Source: Aquimarina rhabdastrellae (GTDB lineage Bacteria; Bacteroidota; Bacteroidia; Flavobacteriales; Flavobacteriaceae). From it: a stretch of 59,374 nt of DNA. Shown in pieces: positions 8,056 to 17,456 of this stretch. The number at the start of each line of letters is the position of its first letter. The first letter of the stretch is position 1. The stretch is from NCBI GenBank assembly GCA_947387485.1, contig CANDNT010000023.1, forward strand, positions 1-59,374. Reading direction: 5' to 3'. Position numbers and translations under genes: made by a program. Below the pieces are notes generated by a model. It saw only the letters and a list, made by a program, of their open reading frames with translations, searched no databases and was not told where the DNA came from.

Positions 8056-9186
8056 ATGATTGATTTTACATTTAAAACCGAAGAAAAGGCTATTGAAGCT
8101 TTAGAAAGTTCTATCTGTTATGATTTTATAAAAAATCATAACAGTATTAGGTATTTAGCTGTTGTTAAAGAAGATTCAAATAGCTTTAAAATAGAAATAG
8201 GGAAAAAAGAAAATACTCAGGAAGATTTATATAAAAAATTAATTAATTTATTAATTCAGCGCTCGGATAGTCTTCCTTCCTCTGATTTTAAAAATTTTTG
8301 CCTTAATTGTCGAGATCATTCTTTAGAAGATATAAAGCTTCTTTTTAAATTAAAAAATGTCGAGAGATTTACTTCAGAATACTCTACCCAGAACGATCGC
8401 CCCTTTTCGTTTAGTAAAGAATTAAAAGGAGGTATTTCTATTAGTCATGAAAACAGTGGCTCAGTAGGTACTTTAGGAGGCCTATTTAAATTAAATGATT
8501 ACCCTAATACTCTTTTTGGTATTACAAATTGGCACGTAGCTAGTGGAGCAGGAATTGATTTAGGAAAAAAAATTATTCATCCTGCATTTAGTACTTTCAA
8601 TAGTTCAAAATCTGTCCCTAACTATATCTGCGGTCAATTATCATGGCATTGTTTAGATGACTATCGAGAAGCTGCTATTATTCAGTTTTATGATTTAAAG
8701 GAAACTCAATTCGAAAAAACATCTTCTACAAATACTTGTGGATATGCTATCAAATCTATTGAAAAGCCTAGTTTTGATTCTAAAGTAAAAATCTGTGGAT
8801 ATAAATCTGGATGTAATAAAAATGACAATGAGTGCACTCCTTACTCCATACATTCTACAAATGCAACAATTAAAGTACATAATTCAAATTATGGAAATGC
8901 TTCAAATGGTTATAATGATACTATCCTATTTAAAAAGCAAATCTTAGTCAAGGATATTTCTACTGATGGTGATTCTGGTTCTTTATTAGTCAATGAACAA
9001 AATAACGCCATAGGTCTCATTTTTGCAAAGACAACTACAGTAAAAAATATAGCCAATATATGTGTCGCTAATAATATTAATACCATCTTTAATTCTACTA
9101 TTATTTTTCCTGATACTTATTCACAAATCAAGATTCATCAAAATACAGGATATACAAAAAAACTATTATTAGAAAAATTCATTTAA
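8056..9186 (+). CDS. Cytosolic trypsin-fold (chymotrypsin-like) serine protease
   Basis: 376 residues from ATG 8056; an upstream TTG in frame is rejected because the conserved upstream element fixes the ATG. There is no signal peptide. After an N-terminal domain of about 125 residues comes a chymotrypsin-like core: GTLGGLFK, then FGITNWHVASG with candidate catalytic H160, and STDGDSGSLLVN with candidate catalytic S307 in the GDSGS motif. The third triad residue is unclear: the strand where D-A-A-V/I is expected reads REAAIIQF, with E205 in the Asp position. Four cysteines cluster in KICGYKSGC and NECTP. It heads the module with the two-component genes. Target unknown. Confidence 0.75.
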   Translation: MIDFTFKTEEKAIEALESSICYDFIKNHNSIRYLAVVKEDSNSFKIEIGKKENTQEDLYKKLINLLIQRSDSLPSSDFKNFCLNCRDHSLEDIKLLFKLKNVERFTSEYSTQNDRPFSFSKELKGGISISHENSGSVGTLGGLFKLNDYPNTLFGITNWHVASGAGIDLGKKIIHPAFSTFNSSKSVPNYICGQLSWHCLDDYREAAIIQFYDLKETQFEKTSSTNTCGYAIKSIEKPSFDSKVKICGYKSGCNKNDNECTPYSIHSTNATIKVHNSNYGNASNGYNDTILFKKQILVKDISTDGDSGSLLVNEQNNAIGLIFAKTTTVKNIANICVANNINTIFNSTIIFPDTYSQIKIHQNTGYTKKLLLEKFI

Positions 9187-9203
9187 TATTAATTCATTAC
9201 ATT

Positions 9204-9644
9204 ATGAGAAAACAAAACCTAAACATCGCCTTTTTAAATTGTACTAATAGACCTACTAACGAGTTCATATTCTTTGAAGATGACGATCTATTAATAACAA
9301 CTTCTATTTCATGGTCTGGATCTGCCATAAAAGAAGCTACTTTTAAACTTGATGCAAAAAGAGTTTTTAAATATAAAATATTAGATATTCAATATTGCAA
9401 TAAAAGTAGTACTTATAGTGATGCCTTTATCATTCACTTATATAAAAGTGAAGATCTTCAAGATAACTTAGTTTTTAAATCAAATCTAAATAATATAAAA
9501 CTCAATTCAAGAAATGATCATATCTTATTTCTTTTCAAAGTTCATGATACTAAACTACTTAATCTATTAGAAAAAGACTTAAATTGTAATTTAAACGAAG
9601 GTACTCCTGAATCCAAAGATGGTAGTATTATTATTGGAATATAA
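9204..9644 (+). CDS. Hypothetical protein between protease and sensor kinase
   Basis: 146 residues, no signal peptide or membrane helix, no recognised family. The sequence alternates short beta strands and polar loops (FIFFEDDDLLITTSISW, DAFIIHLYKSEDL, DHILFLFKVHDTKLL), suggesting a compact mixed or beta-sandwich domain. It follows the protease by 17 bp and its stop overlaps the kinase start (TAATG), so the three are co-expressed. It could be a protease substrate, inhibitor or adaptor; nothing in the sequence decides. Confidence 0.65.
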   Translation: MRKQNLNIAFLNCTNRPTNEFIFFEDDDLLITTSISWSGSAIKEATFKLDAKRVFKYKILDIQYCNKSSTYSDAFIIHLYKSEDLQDNLVFKSNLNNIKLNSRNDHILFLFKVHDTKLLNLLEKDLNCNLNEGTPESKDGSIIIGI

Positions 9645-11446
9645 TGATTAGTCAACACAACAAAATAGTATCTCTACTGTTACCAGTTTGCTTTTTGCTT
9701 ACTGGTTTCGGTTTTTCTCAACAATCTCAATTAAATAAAGCAGAATCATTCCTCAAAGAAAAAAAATTAGATTCTGCTACTATTATTTTAAAAGCAATAG
9801 ATACTCTAAGTTTAGAACCTTATCAAAATGCTTATTATCATTTTCATATCGCAGAACTTCATTTCTTAAATGATAATCATCATAAAGCTTTTCATAATTT
9901 TTTAATGGCAAAAAGAATATTTACAGCTTCTGACAGTATAGAACAAGCTATTAATGTAAACCTAAAAATTATTGCTACTTTAAATCATTTTAAACATCAC
10001 CAAATAGACGATTCTTCATATCTAGCAGAATACATTGCTTATGCTAAAAATAAAAACGATGCTAAGATTCTTCAAAAAGCTTATACTCGAATTGCTGTGA
10101 CGTATCTCAATAATGATAATGGAAAACAGGCTATTAATAATTTTGATAAGGCTATACAGTTAGCCCAACAAAACCTCGATACATTAGGTATAGCAAAACT
10201 TAATTTTAATAAAGGAACCACATATCGCACAGAATTTCATAAACCTAAAATAGCATTAGAAATATATCGAAAAACTATACCTACATTTCAAAAATATAAT
10301 CAAAACACCTTAGTTTCTTATGCTTATAACAATATAGCTCGTTGTTATGCTAATTTAAAAGAATATCAATTAGCATTAATGTATTATGGAAAAGCTATGG
10401 ATATTAATTTATCCAAACATGTCCCTAAAACAAAAATCATCTATTATGATAACTTAAGACTCTTATATGATTCTTTACGTGACTATAAAAATGCTTATAT
10501 CTATAGCCAAAAAATAAAAAAACTAGAAGATAGTATTAACGAGGTTTCTCAAATCAATGCTATTGCAAAATATAATACACAATACGAAACTGAAAAAAAA
10601 GAAAAAGAAAACATACTCCTTCAATATGAAATAGATACGCGTAGAAGACAACAACGTAATTTATGGATAGGAGCTCTATTAACATTACTTGGTACTATTT
10701 CTATTTCACTCTTACTTTATAAAAATACTAAACGTAAACAACGTATAGCTGAACAAGAAAAGCAGCTCGAAACAAATAAAGTAGAAAAAATATTAAAAGA
10801 GCAAGAATTGACTACTATTGATGCTATGTTATCTGGACAAGAGAAAGAGCGACAACGTTTGGCTAATGATCTACACGATAGCCTAGGCAGTACCTTAACG
10901 ACTATTAAACTCTATTTTGATCATTTAAAACGTAATCGATCCAAGCCTGAATTCATTAATGATGATGCTTTTTATGTCAAGACAACTACACTTATCGATG
11001 AAGCGTATCAAAAGGTTCGTGCTATTGCTCATGAAAAAAATAGTGGTGTCATGGCACAGCAAGGGTTATTGCCCGCTATTAAAAACCTAGCTAAAAAAAT
11101 ATCTTCATCAAATCAATTAAAGATTACCGTCCAGGATTATGGTTTTAATCAACGTCTTGATAACACTTTAGAAATCTCATTATTTAGAATCATACAAGAA
11201 CTCATCACTAATATTGTGAAACATGCTCAGGCTACAGAAGCTACTATTTCTTTAACACATCACGACACCTCCTTAAATATCATTATCGAAGACAATGGAA
11301 TAGGTTTTAATGCTGTGAAACTACCTCAAAAAGAAGGAATGGGATTACATTCTATAGAAAAACGTATAGAACACCTAGAAGGTGATTTTGAAATCGACTC
11401 TACCCCAGAAAAAGGAACAAACATTTTAATTGATATACCATTATGA
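9644..11446 (+). CDS. TPR-containing sensor histidine kinase (HisKA_3/NarX type)
   Basis: 600 residues. Signal-like N-terminus (about 1-25), then several degenerate tetratricopeptide repeats to about residue 320, such as YTRIAVTYLNNDNGKQAINN and AYNNIARCYANLKEYQLALM. One membrane helix (about 337-359, LWIGALLTLLGTISISLLLY) leads through a coiled coil to a HisKA_3 dimerisation domain with the phospho-acceptor in LANDLHDSLGS (H411). The ATPase domain shows N-box ELITNIVKHA, G1 EDNGIGFN and G2 GMGLHSIEKR. The TPR sensor lies in the periplasm. It overlaps the response regulator by 4 bp (ATGA), its obvious partner. Confidence 0.93.
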   Translation: MISQHNKIVSLLLPVCFLLTGFGFSQQSQLNKAESFLKEKKLDSATIILKAIDTLSLEPYQNAYYHFHIAELHFLNDNHHKAFHNFLMAKRIFTASDSIEQAINVNLKIIATLNHFKHHQIDDSSYLAEYIAYAKNKNDAKILQKAYTRIAVTYLNNDNGKQAINNFDKAIQLAQQNLDTLGIAKLNFNKGTTYRTEFHKPKIALEIYRKTIPTFQKYNQNTLVSYAYNNIARCYANLKEYQLALMYYGKAMDINLSKHVPKTKIIYYDNLRLLYDSLRDYKNAYIYSQKIKKLEDSINEVSQINAIAKYNTQYETEKKEKENILLQYEIDTRRRQQRNLWIGALLTLLGTISISLLLYKNTKRKQRIAEQEKQLETNKVEKILKEQELTTIDAMLSGQEKERQRLANDLHDSLGSTLTTIKLYFDHLKRNRSKPEFINDDAFYVKTTTLIDEAYQKVRAIAHEKNSGVMAQQGLLPAIKNLAKKISSSNQLKITVQDYGFNQRLDNTLEISLFRIIQELITNIVKHAQATEATISLTHHDTSLNIIIEDNGIGFNAVKLPQKEGMGLHSIEKRIEHLEGDFEIDSTPEKGTNILIDIPL

Positions 11447-12069
11447 TTACTGTTGCTATTGCTGAAGATCATCAATCTTTAATTGATGGTATTCATTTAC
11501 TCTTAAAATATGAAGAAGAAATCTCTATTATAGGAATGGTCAATGATGGCGAAGCCTTATTAGAATTAGTAAGAAAAAAACAACCTAAAGTTATTCTTAC
11601 TGATATACGCATGCCCAAAATTGACGGTATAGCTGTCACCAAAATAATCAAACAGGAATTCTCTCATATCAAAATCATTGCTTTTTCTATGTATGATCAA
11701 GACAATGCTATTAAACAAATGATTGATGCAGGTGCTTCTGGGTATTTATTAAAAAATTCTCCACTAGAAGAAGTATTACAGGCAATTCAAGAAGTAGCTA
11801 AAGGAAATACTTACTTTGATGCTGCTATCGATATAGCTGCTATTATAGACTCTCCTTCTTCTACTACTAAAAAATCTTTATTAACTAAAAGCGAAAGAGA
11901 AATTTTAAACCTTATCGGACAAGGAAAAACTTCTTCTGAAATTGCTGCTTTTCGTTTTACATCAGTTTCAACCGTAGAGAAACATCGAAAAAATATGATT
12001 CGTAAATTGGGGTTACATGGTAAAGGTGAATTATTGCGCTATGCTATAGAGAAAAAATATGACTTCTAA
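11443..12069 (+). CDS. LuxR/NarL-type response regulator
   Basis: 208 residues. Receiver domain 1-120 with E8/D9, phospho-acceptor D54 (TDIRMPKIDG), a Ser/Thr switch region (AFSMYD) and the conserved Lys in LLKNSPL. The C-terminal LuxR helix-turn-helix (about 143-205) reads LTKSEREILNLIGQGKTSSE and continues STVEKHRKNMIRKLG. Start overlaps the kinase stop by 4 bp. The matching elements upstream of 8056 and 12161 are natural candidates for its binding sites (inference). Confidence 0.95.
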   Translation: MITVAIAEDHQSLIDGIHLLLKYEEEISIIGMVNDGEALLELVRKKQPKVILTDIRMPKIDGIAVTKIIKQEFSHIKIIAFSMYDQDNAIKQMIDAGASGYLLKNSPLEEVLQAIQEVAKGNTYFDAAIDIAAIIDSPSSTTKKSLLTKSEREILNLIGQGKTSSEIAAFRFTSVSTVEKHRKNMIRKLGLHGKGELLRYAIEKKYDF

Positions 12070-12091
12070 TTTTCCTTAGTTCTTAAATCTC

Positions 12092-12160
12092 CCCTTTATT
12101 GGGTATATCTTCCCTTTATTTCATAAAGTAGTTTTATACTATAAATCAAAACTACTTATC
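12092..12160 (+). promoter_or_regulatory. Putative operator/promoter of the coiled-coil barrel gene, matching the one at 7987
   Basis: CCCTTTATTGGG (12092-12103) is followed by TAT and, after 27 bp, GTTTTATACTATAAATCAAAAC (12131-12152); the ATG is 30 bp after the start of GTTTT. The spacings equal those before the protease gene. CCCTTTATT is repeated at 12112-12120, 20 bp downstream of the first copy, a two-turn spacing that would suit a dimeric regulator bound to one face of the DNA. Confidence 0.6.
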
Positions 12161-13558
12161 ATGAGAACGCTACTCTCCATTTTCGCATTTCTATTAATAC
12201 ATGGACCTACTTTTAGTCAAAAGAAAAAAAACGACTCCACATCCACTAAAACGCAATTAATAATCTTAGAAAACAATCAAAAAAAACTACAAAATTCTAT
12301 TGATTCTTTATTTAAGAAATTAAAAACTGAAATAAACACAAAAAATGACTTAAGCACAAGTCAACAAGATAAACTTATCAAAACTGCTTCTCAAAAAGCT
12401 ATTGATTCTTTTACAAAAAAACTAAGTGCTAATTTTGATGTTGATAAAAAAGAGCTAGTTGGTACATTTAGATTAATAAAGGATAGTCTTAATAATATTA
12501 AAGTATATAAACAAAAGGGCATTAGAATCGATAGATCAGAACAAAATGATTCTCTTATTAAAAGAAACGTAAATATCACTAAAGTATTAATCGAAATACG
12601 AGATGGTGTTCTCTTTAACATTAAAGCTTTTACTGATAATCCCAAAGAAGTTTTCACCAATTCTTCTTCTACAAATATTTTTAGTTTTGATAGAAACAGT
12701 AAAGCCACTTTAAGAAGTAATTTAACTCCTCGCCACTACATTCGTTTAGTTGATTTTTTAACCTATGATTATGAAGTTGATAAGTATTATATTATTGAGA
12801 AGGAATATATCAAACTTTCAACACATCAAGATTCTCTCAATCATAAAATTTTTATTCAAAATAATTTAAGATCTTTTATTGATTTTAGAGCATATTCTGA
12901 TTTCTTAGGCTTAATTGATGAATCTGCAAATGGCATCATTAGTTTTGAAGGAAACAGTACGTTCTATTTAAATCCTTTTAACATAGCTAGATTCCATTAT
13001 TTATTTAAAAAATTCAAGGCAGGAGTAAGTTATTCCAGATTTGATAATGATGATCGAACCATCCCCATAACTGCTATAGAAAATAATCCTTTGGACATGA
13101 TCCAAAAATCTTTTTTAACGGCAGGAACACAATTAGATATTTATGAAACACGTATTGGTAAAAAATTCCCCTATAAGATTTTATTAAAATCTAAAGGGAA
13201 CCTTTTTTTTACCGAAGTTCAAGGAAATAGTAGCGATACAAAAGAGAATACAACCACTTTAGGACTAGGAATTGGTGCTGGAATTGAAGTAGAACGTTTT
13301 TCAAATTTTGGTATCAATGCTAGCCTTTATTTAAATCGTTATCAAAACAATAATATTATAGAAAACCAAATTTTAAACTTCAATACATTTTCTATTCATT
13401 CTGAAGCCTATTTCTATACTAACAATGATAAAGATGATGCTTTTTTCTTACGTCTTAAATATGAAGAGGGAAGATTCAATCTTCATCCTAGTCGTAATTT
13501 TTTCAATATCCAATTCGGTTATAAAGCTGTTCTTAATTTTAACAGCAAAAAAGAATAA
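12161..13558 (+). CDS. Secreted protein with N-terminal coiled coil and C-terminal outer-membrane barrel
   Basis: 465 residues. MRTLLSIFAFLLIHGPTFSQ is a Sec signal peptide. Residues about 30-140 are charged, Leu/Ile-rich and helical (LIILENNQKKLQNSIDSLFK), suggesting a periplasmic coiled coil. From about residue 260 the protein becomes amphipathic beta strands (FKAGVSYSRFDNDD, LGLGIGAGIEVERF) and ends with IQFGYKAVLNFNSKKE, a barrel-like finish. No family recognised. It has its own promoter resembling that of the protease gene, so it is probably an output of the adjacent two-component system. Confidence 0.7.
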   Translation: MRTLLSIFAFLLIHGPTFSQKKKNDSTSTKTQLIILENNQKKLQNSIDSLFKKLKTEINTKNDLSTSQQDKLIKTASQKAIDSFTKKLSANFDVDKKELVGTFRLIKDSLNNIKVYKQKGIRIDRSEQNDSLIKRNVNITKVLIEIRDGVLFNIKAFTDNPKEVFTNSSSTNIFSFDRNSKATLRSNLTPRHYIRLVDFLTYDYEVDKYYIIEKEYIKLSTHQDSLNHKIFIQNNLRSFIDFRAYSDFLGLIDESANGIISFEGNSTFYLNPFNIARFHYLFKKFKAGVSYSRFDNDDRTIPITAIENNPLDMIQKSFLTAGTQLDIYETRIGKKFPYKILLKSKGNLFFTEVQGNSSDTKENTTTLGLGIGAGIEVERFSNFGINASLYLNRYQNNNIIENQILNFNTFSIHSEAYFYTNNDKDDAFFLRLKYEEGRFNLHPSRNFFNIQFGYKAVLNFNSKKE

Positions 13559-13560
13559 TC

Positions 13561-13596
13561 AAAAAGGCACTATCAAGTATTTGATAGTGCCTTTTA
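13561..13596. terminator. Bidirectional rho-independent terminator
   Basis: AAAAAGGCACTATCAA, a short loop, then TTGATAGTGCCTTTT. Perfect stem with A tract before and T tract after; it separates the accessory module from the convergent DPP III gene. Confidence 0.9.
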
Positions 13597-13620
13597 TATA
13601 TTTTCAATTCAAGTATAAGA

Positions 13621-15675
13621 TTAGTTTACCTGTGGTAAGAAACCATAGTTCTTTGCATAGAACAACATTTGCTCTTCAAATGTTTTAGGTTGGTATACTT
13701 CAAATCCTGTAATTTCTCCTGCTTCATCCTTTTTAGGTTGTAATACAGGGTTAACAAATCCGCTATATGGTGCAGATTTAAATTTAGAATTACGGTCTAA
13801 GATCTCTTTGTGTAATGTTTGATCTACTTTCACTCCATATCCTTCTACTAATGCTTCTGCTGCTGCAAAATCACCTTCTGATTTGATACGTTGCGTTTCT
13901 CTTAATAAACGTCCAAAAATCTCACGTAATTTCTTATAATCTTTAATATCATAATACGTTTTTCCTTCACGAGTAACTTTTTCGATCACTCCATCTTTCT
14001 TTCCTTGTTCAAAAGACCAAGCACTTACCCACTGACGGTTACGCATATGTGCTTCTTCTACATCATCTCCTACATTTAAACGAATTAACTGTGTCATTAA
14101 TCCATTACGGATATATCCATCATAAGCAGCTTTACCTACTTTTTCCCAATCAGGAACTAATCCTAATTCTTGTAGTTTTGGATCCATTAAATAGTATAAT
14201 CCTACAAGATCAGCTCTACCTTCTTCCATAGTAGATGCATAATTCTTAAGCGTCTCTTTTGTTTCTCCTACTCCTGGGTTTAATTGTCCCGATGCATGCC
14301 CTATTACTTCGTGAAGTGCAGTATGTAATTTATCTCCTAATTGTCCGTATTCTTTTTCTAACTTATACTCTTCTTCATCATGTACAAACTCTTTTAAACG
14401 CCCAGAACTTCCAGCATTATTATACGAATTAATAATATTTCCTAAAGATACAGATTTAGATCCTACAGCAGCTCTAATCCAGTTTGCATTAGGTAAGTTT
14501 ACTCCAATTGGCGTACTAGGAGATGCATCTCCAGCTTCACCAGCAACAGCAACAACTTTATAAGTAACTCCTACTACACTATCTTTTTTATGCTCATCCA
14601 TTAATGGTGAATTATCTTCAAACCACTGTGCATTTTCAGATAAAACCGCCATTTTTTTAGACATATCAAAATCCTTGATTTGTACAATAGTTTCATAAGA
14701 TCCTCTGTAACCTAATGGGTCATTATACACTTCAATAAAACTATTGATATAATCGATATTTCCTTCTGTAGCTGCAGTCCATGCTACATTATAATCATCC
14801 CAAGTTTGTAAATCTCCTGTTTGGTAATACTTGATTAATAAACCTAAAGCATCACCTTGCGCTTTATTTTCTGCTACACTTTGTGCTTTTTCTAACCATT
14901 TGATGATTTCGTCAATAGCAGCTCCGTATAAACCTCCAGATTTATATACACGTTCTTTTAACGCTCCATTTTCTTTTACTAATTGAGAGTTTAATCCATA
15001 TGATAATGGTTTTTCTGGATTAGGCGACTTTTTAGTCTTATAGAATTCTTCTACATCTTTATTTGTCACTCCTTCTCCGTAGAAGTTTACTGCAGAAGCA
15101 GCTACATTATCAATTCCTTTGGCTAAGTTTACTTTTTTAGCATCTTTATCATTAAAAATCACTTCATAAACTTCTTTTGGTAATTCTGTAGCTGTAGCAG
15201 CTAATAAACTACTTAAATAATCCTGACTAAATTCAGGTTTAATTTTATCATTACTATAATGATGGTGTATCCCGTTTGAAAACCAAACTCTTTTTAAATA
15301 AGTTTCAAAAGCTTTCCAATCATCACTTGTTTTATCACCAGTATACGTTGTATATACTTTTTCTAAAGCATGTCTAATAACTAAGTTATGACGATAGTTT
15401 TGATCCCACATGATATCTCTACCGCTCAATCCTGCTTGTGTCAAATAATATACTAACTTTTGCTCTTTTAAACTTAAGTTTTCCCATCCTGGAATTTGAT
15501 AACGTAAAATCTTTAAATCGGCAAATTGCCCTACTACATAATCAAACTCTTCTGTAGGTTTTACTACAGTTTCTTTTTCTTCTGTAGCAACAGGTGTTTC
15601 TACTTTTGGCTCATTTTTACACGCCATAAATAGTGTACCAGCTGCTATACAAGCTAATACTGTTTTAAGCTTCAT
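13621..15675 (-). CDS. Dipeptidyl-peptidase III (M49) lipoprotein
   Basis: 684 residues. The N-terminus MKLKTVLACIAAGTLFMACK has a lipobox ending in Cys, so it is a membrane-anchored lipoprotein exposed in the periplasm or at the surface. The zinc motif typical of M49 is HEVIGH (H455, E456, H460), with the downstream ligand in EEGRAD (E484/E485), matching the family's second motif. M49 enzymes remove dipeptides from the N-terminus of short peptides. A TACATTTG -7 box lies about 23 bp upstream (15698-15705, minus strand). Monocistronic between a terminator and a divergent gene. Confidence 0.93.
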   Translation of the reverse strand: MKLKTVLACIAAGTLFMACKNEPKVETPVATEEKETVVKPTEEFDYVVGQFADLKILRYQIPGWENLSLKEQKLVYYLTQAGLSGRDIMWDQNYRHNLVIRHALEKVYTTYTGDKTSDDWKAFETYLKRVWFSNGIHHHYSNDKIKPEFSQDYLSSLLAATATELPKEVYEVIFNDKDAKKVNLAKGIDNVAASAVNFYGEGVTNKDVEEFYKTKKSPNPEKPLSYGLNSQLVKENGALKERVYKSGGLYGAAIDEIIKWLEKAQSVAENKAQGDALGLLIKYYQTGDLQTWDDYNVAWTAATEGNIDYINSFIEVYNDPLGYRGSYETIVQIKDFDMSKKMAVLSENAQWFEDNSPLMDEHKKDSVVGVTYKVVAVAGEAGDASPSTPIGVNLPNANWIRAAVGSKSVSLGNIINSYNNAGSSGRLKEFVHDEEEYKLEKEYGQLGDKLHTALHEVIGHASGQLNPGVGETKETLKNYASTMEEGRADLVGLYYLMDPKLQELGLVPDWEKVGKAAYDGYIRNGLMTQLIRLNVGDDVEEAHMRNRQWVSAWSFEQGKKDGVIEKVTREGKTYYDIKDYKKLREIFGRLLRETQRIKSEGDFAAAEALVEGYGVKVDQTLHKEILDRNSKFKSAPYSGFVNPVLQPKKDEAGEITGFEVYQPKTFEEQMLFYAKNYGFLPQVN

Positions 15676-15766
15676 AATTTGGTGTTAATTGTTTCTACAA
15701 ATGTAACAAATTAAAGAATGTTAAATTTGATTATATTAGCACAACTAATAACCTAAACTAACTTAA

Positions 15767-16798
15767 ATGAAAATCGTCAAATACTTATTCTTATTACTAT
15801 TGATTGTTATTATAGGAGGCGCTACTTATATCGCTACTATCAATGGTAAATATGATATAGCTGAGAGTAAAGTTATCACTGCTCCAGATGAATTACTTTT
15901 TACCACTGTAAACGAATATAAAACATGGGAAACATGGGGTCCTTGGATGGATTTATCTAATGATTTTGTAATGAGTTATCCTACTCAAACCAGTGGTGAA
16001 GGTGCTAGTTATAGCTGGACTAGCGCATCTCAAGGTGACGGTCATATGAAAACAGTAGCAACAGCTCCTTTTTCTAGTATAGATCAAAAACTCACTTTTA
16101 TCACACCTATGGGCGAAAGTATAAGTGATGTTTATTGGACTCTTGAAGCTACTGCAGAAGGAACTAAGATTACTTGGGGAATGAAAGGTGATCAATCCTT
16201 TTTCGATAAAGCGTATTGGGCTACTCAAGATATTTCTATGGAAGAAAGTTTAAGACCTATGTTAAAAAATGGATTAGAAAAACTAGCTACATATACTCAA
16301 ACGCAAATGCAAAAATACGCTATTAATGTCGATGGTATTACAGAACATGGTGGTGGTTTTTATGTATATAGCTCAGCTGCTTCTACTATCGCTACTTTAC
16401 CTCAAAAAATGGAACAAATGATACCTGCTTTAAAAGCATATGTACATACTAATAAATTACCTCAAACAGGAATGCCCTTTACTTTATTTAATGAATTTAA
16501 CGCTGAAGCTGGTACTACTATATTTTCTATTGGTATACCTGTTCGTGAAAAAATAGAAGTTCCTGAAGAGAGTTCAATTTTATGTAACTTTCTTCCTAAG
16601 CAAAAAGTAGTAAAAACAACACTTACTGGAGATTATAAAAACCTAAAAGAAGCTTGGGCTGTTGCGCAACAATACATTACTGATAATGGATTAGAATTAA
16701 ATCCTGAATCTCCTCCATTTGAAGTGTATAGAACTCAACCAGATATTCAACAAAATCCTGCCAATTGGATTACCGAAATTTATATTCCGATTCTATAA
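15767..16798 (+). CDS. Membrane-anchored SRPBCC plus GyrI-like effector-binding protein
   Basis: 343 residues. One N-terminal membrane helix (about 4-24), then an SRPBCC/polyketide-cyclase-like domain (about 30-185; APDELLFTTVNEYKTWETWG and a long C-terminal helix), then a GyrI-like/AraC effector-binding domain (about 195-343; GGFYVYSS, TALTGDYKNL-type strand and EVYRTQPDIQ). Such fusions bind small hydrophobic ligands; the ligand is unknown. A TAAATTTG box (15722-15729) lies upstream. A strong terminator follows. Confidence 0.8.
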   Translation: MKIVKYLFLLLLIVIIGGATYIATINGKYDIAESKVITAPDELLFTTVNEYKTWETWGPWMDLSNDFVMSYPTQTSGEGASYSWTSASQGDGHMKTVATAPFSSIDQKLTFITPMGESISDVYWTLEATAEGTKITWGMKGDQSFFDKAYWATQDISMEESLRPMLKNGLEKLATYTQTQMQKYAINVDGITEHGGGFYVYSSAASTIATLPQKMEQMIPALKAYVHTNKLPQTGMPFTLFNEFNAEAGTTIFSIGIPVREKIEVPEESSILCNFLPKQKVVKTTLTGDYKNLKEAWAVAQQYITDNGLELNPESPPFEVYRTQPDIQQNPANWITEIYIPIL

Positions 16799-16803
16799 CT
16801 CAT

Positions 16804-16833
16804 AAAAAAAGGACTTTAAAAAGTCCTTTTTTT
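16804..16833. terminator. Bidirectional rho-independent terminator
   Basis: AAAAAAAGGACTTT and AAAGTCCTTTTTTT with a 2-nt loop, between convergent genes. Confidence 0.9.
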
Positions 16834-16847
16834 ATATCTTAATTTTA

Positions 16848-17456
16848 TTATAGCTTATGTCTTTTAAAGCTTTTTACTCCTACTGGTATTTCTATTTCTA
16901 AATGATTCTCTTCTGGAGGAATTGGGCACGAATATTTATTATTATAAGCACAATAAGGATTATATGCTTTATTAAAATCTATTATAATAGTTTGTTTCTC
17001 TGGGATTTCAAGATCAATAAATCTACCTCCTCCATAAGTAGTTTTTCCATTAGTTAAATCGGTAAATGGTAAAAACAAATAATTTTTATATTCTTCTTGC
17101 TCAATCAATGCTTGATTTTGATAGACATTTAAGATATACTTCTTTTTATTTAATCTAAAATGTACTTCTCCATATTTTACATATATAGGCTCTCTATTTG
17201 TAGTAGTTTGCATAATAAAAGGAGTTTCATAAGGTGTTCTTATAAAATCAGCTTTTATTCTATAATGCATATTAATAGCAAAGAACTCATGTGTTGTAAA
17301 AACTTCTAAATCTTCTGAAGTTAACGGAGTGGTTTCTGCTATTACAAATTTCTTATTTAATGCTTCTTGAAAGTCCCTGATTTCTTTAATAGCTGTTGTT
17401 TTTTGGGCTATTAAATTTACGCAAGACAATAGGAGTACGATTAAACAATGTTTCAC
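16848..17456 (-). CDS. DUF1684 family protein
   Basis: 202 residues from a GTG start, which keeps the signal peptide KHCLIVLLLSCVNLIAQ complete. The C-terminal signature is clear: TYGGGRFIDLEIPE, IDFNKAYNPYCAYNNKYSCP and PPEENHLEIEIPVG, the core of DUF1684. Function of the family is unknown; the protein should be exported. A TATTTTTG box at 17471-17478 (minus strand) sits about 15 bp upstream. Confidence 0.85.
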   Translation of the reverse strand: MKHCLIVLLLSCVNLIAQKTTAIKEIRDFQEALNKKFVIAETTPLTSEDLEVFTTHEFFAINMHYRIKADFIRTPYETPFIMQTTTNREPIYVKYGEVHFRLNKKKYILNVYQNQALIEQEEYKNYLFLPFTDLTNGKTTYGGGRFIDLEIPEKQTIIIDFNKAYNPYCAYNNKYSCPIPPEENHLEIEIPVGVKSFKRHKL

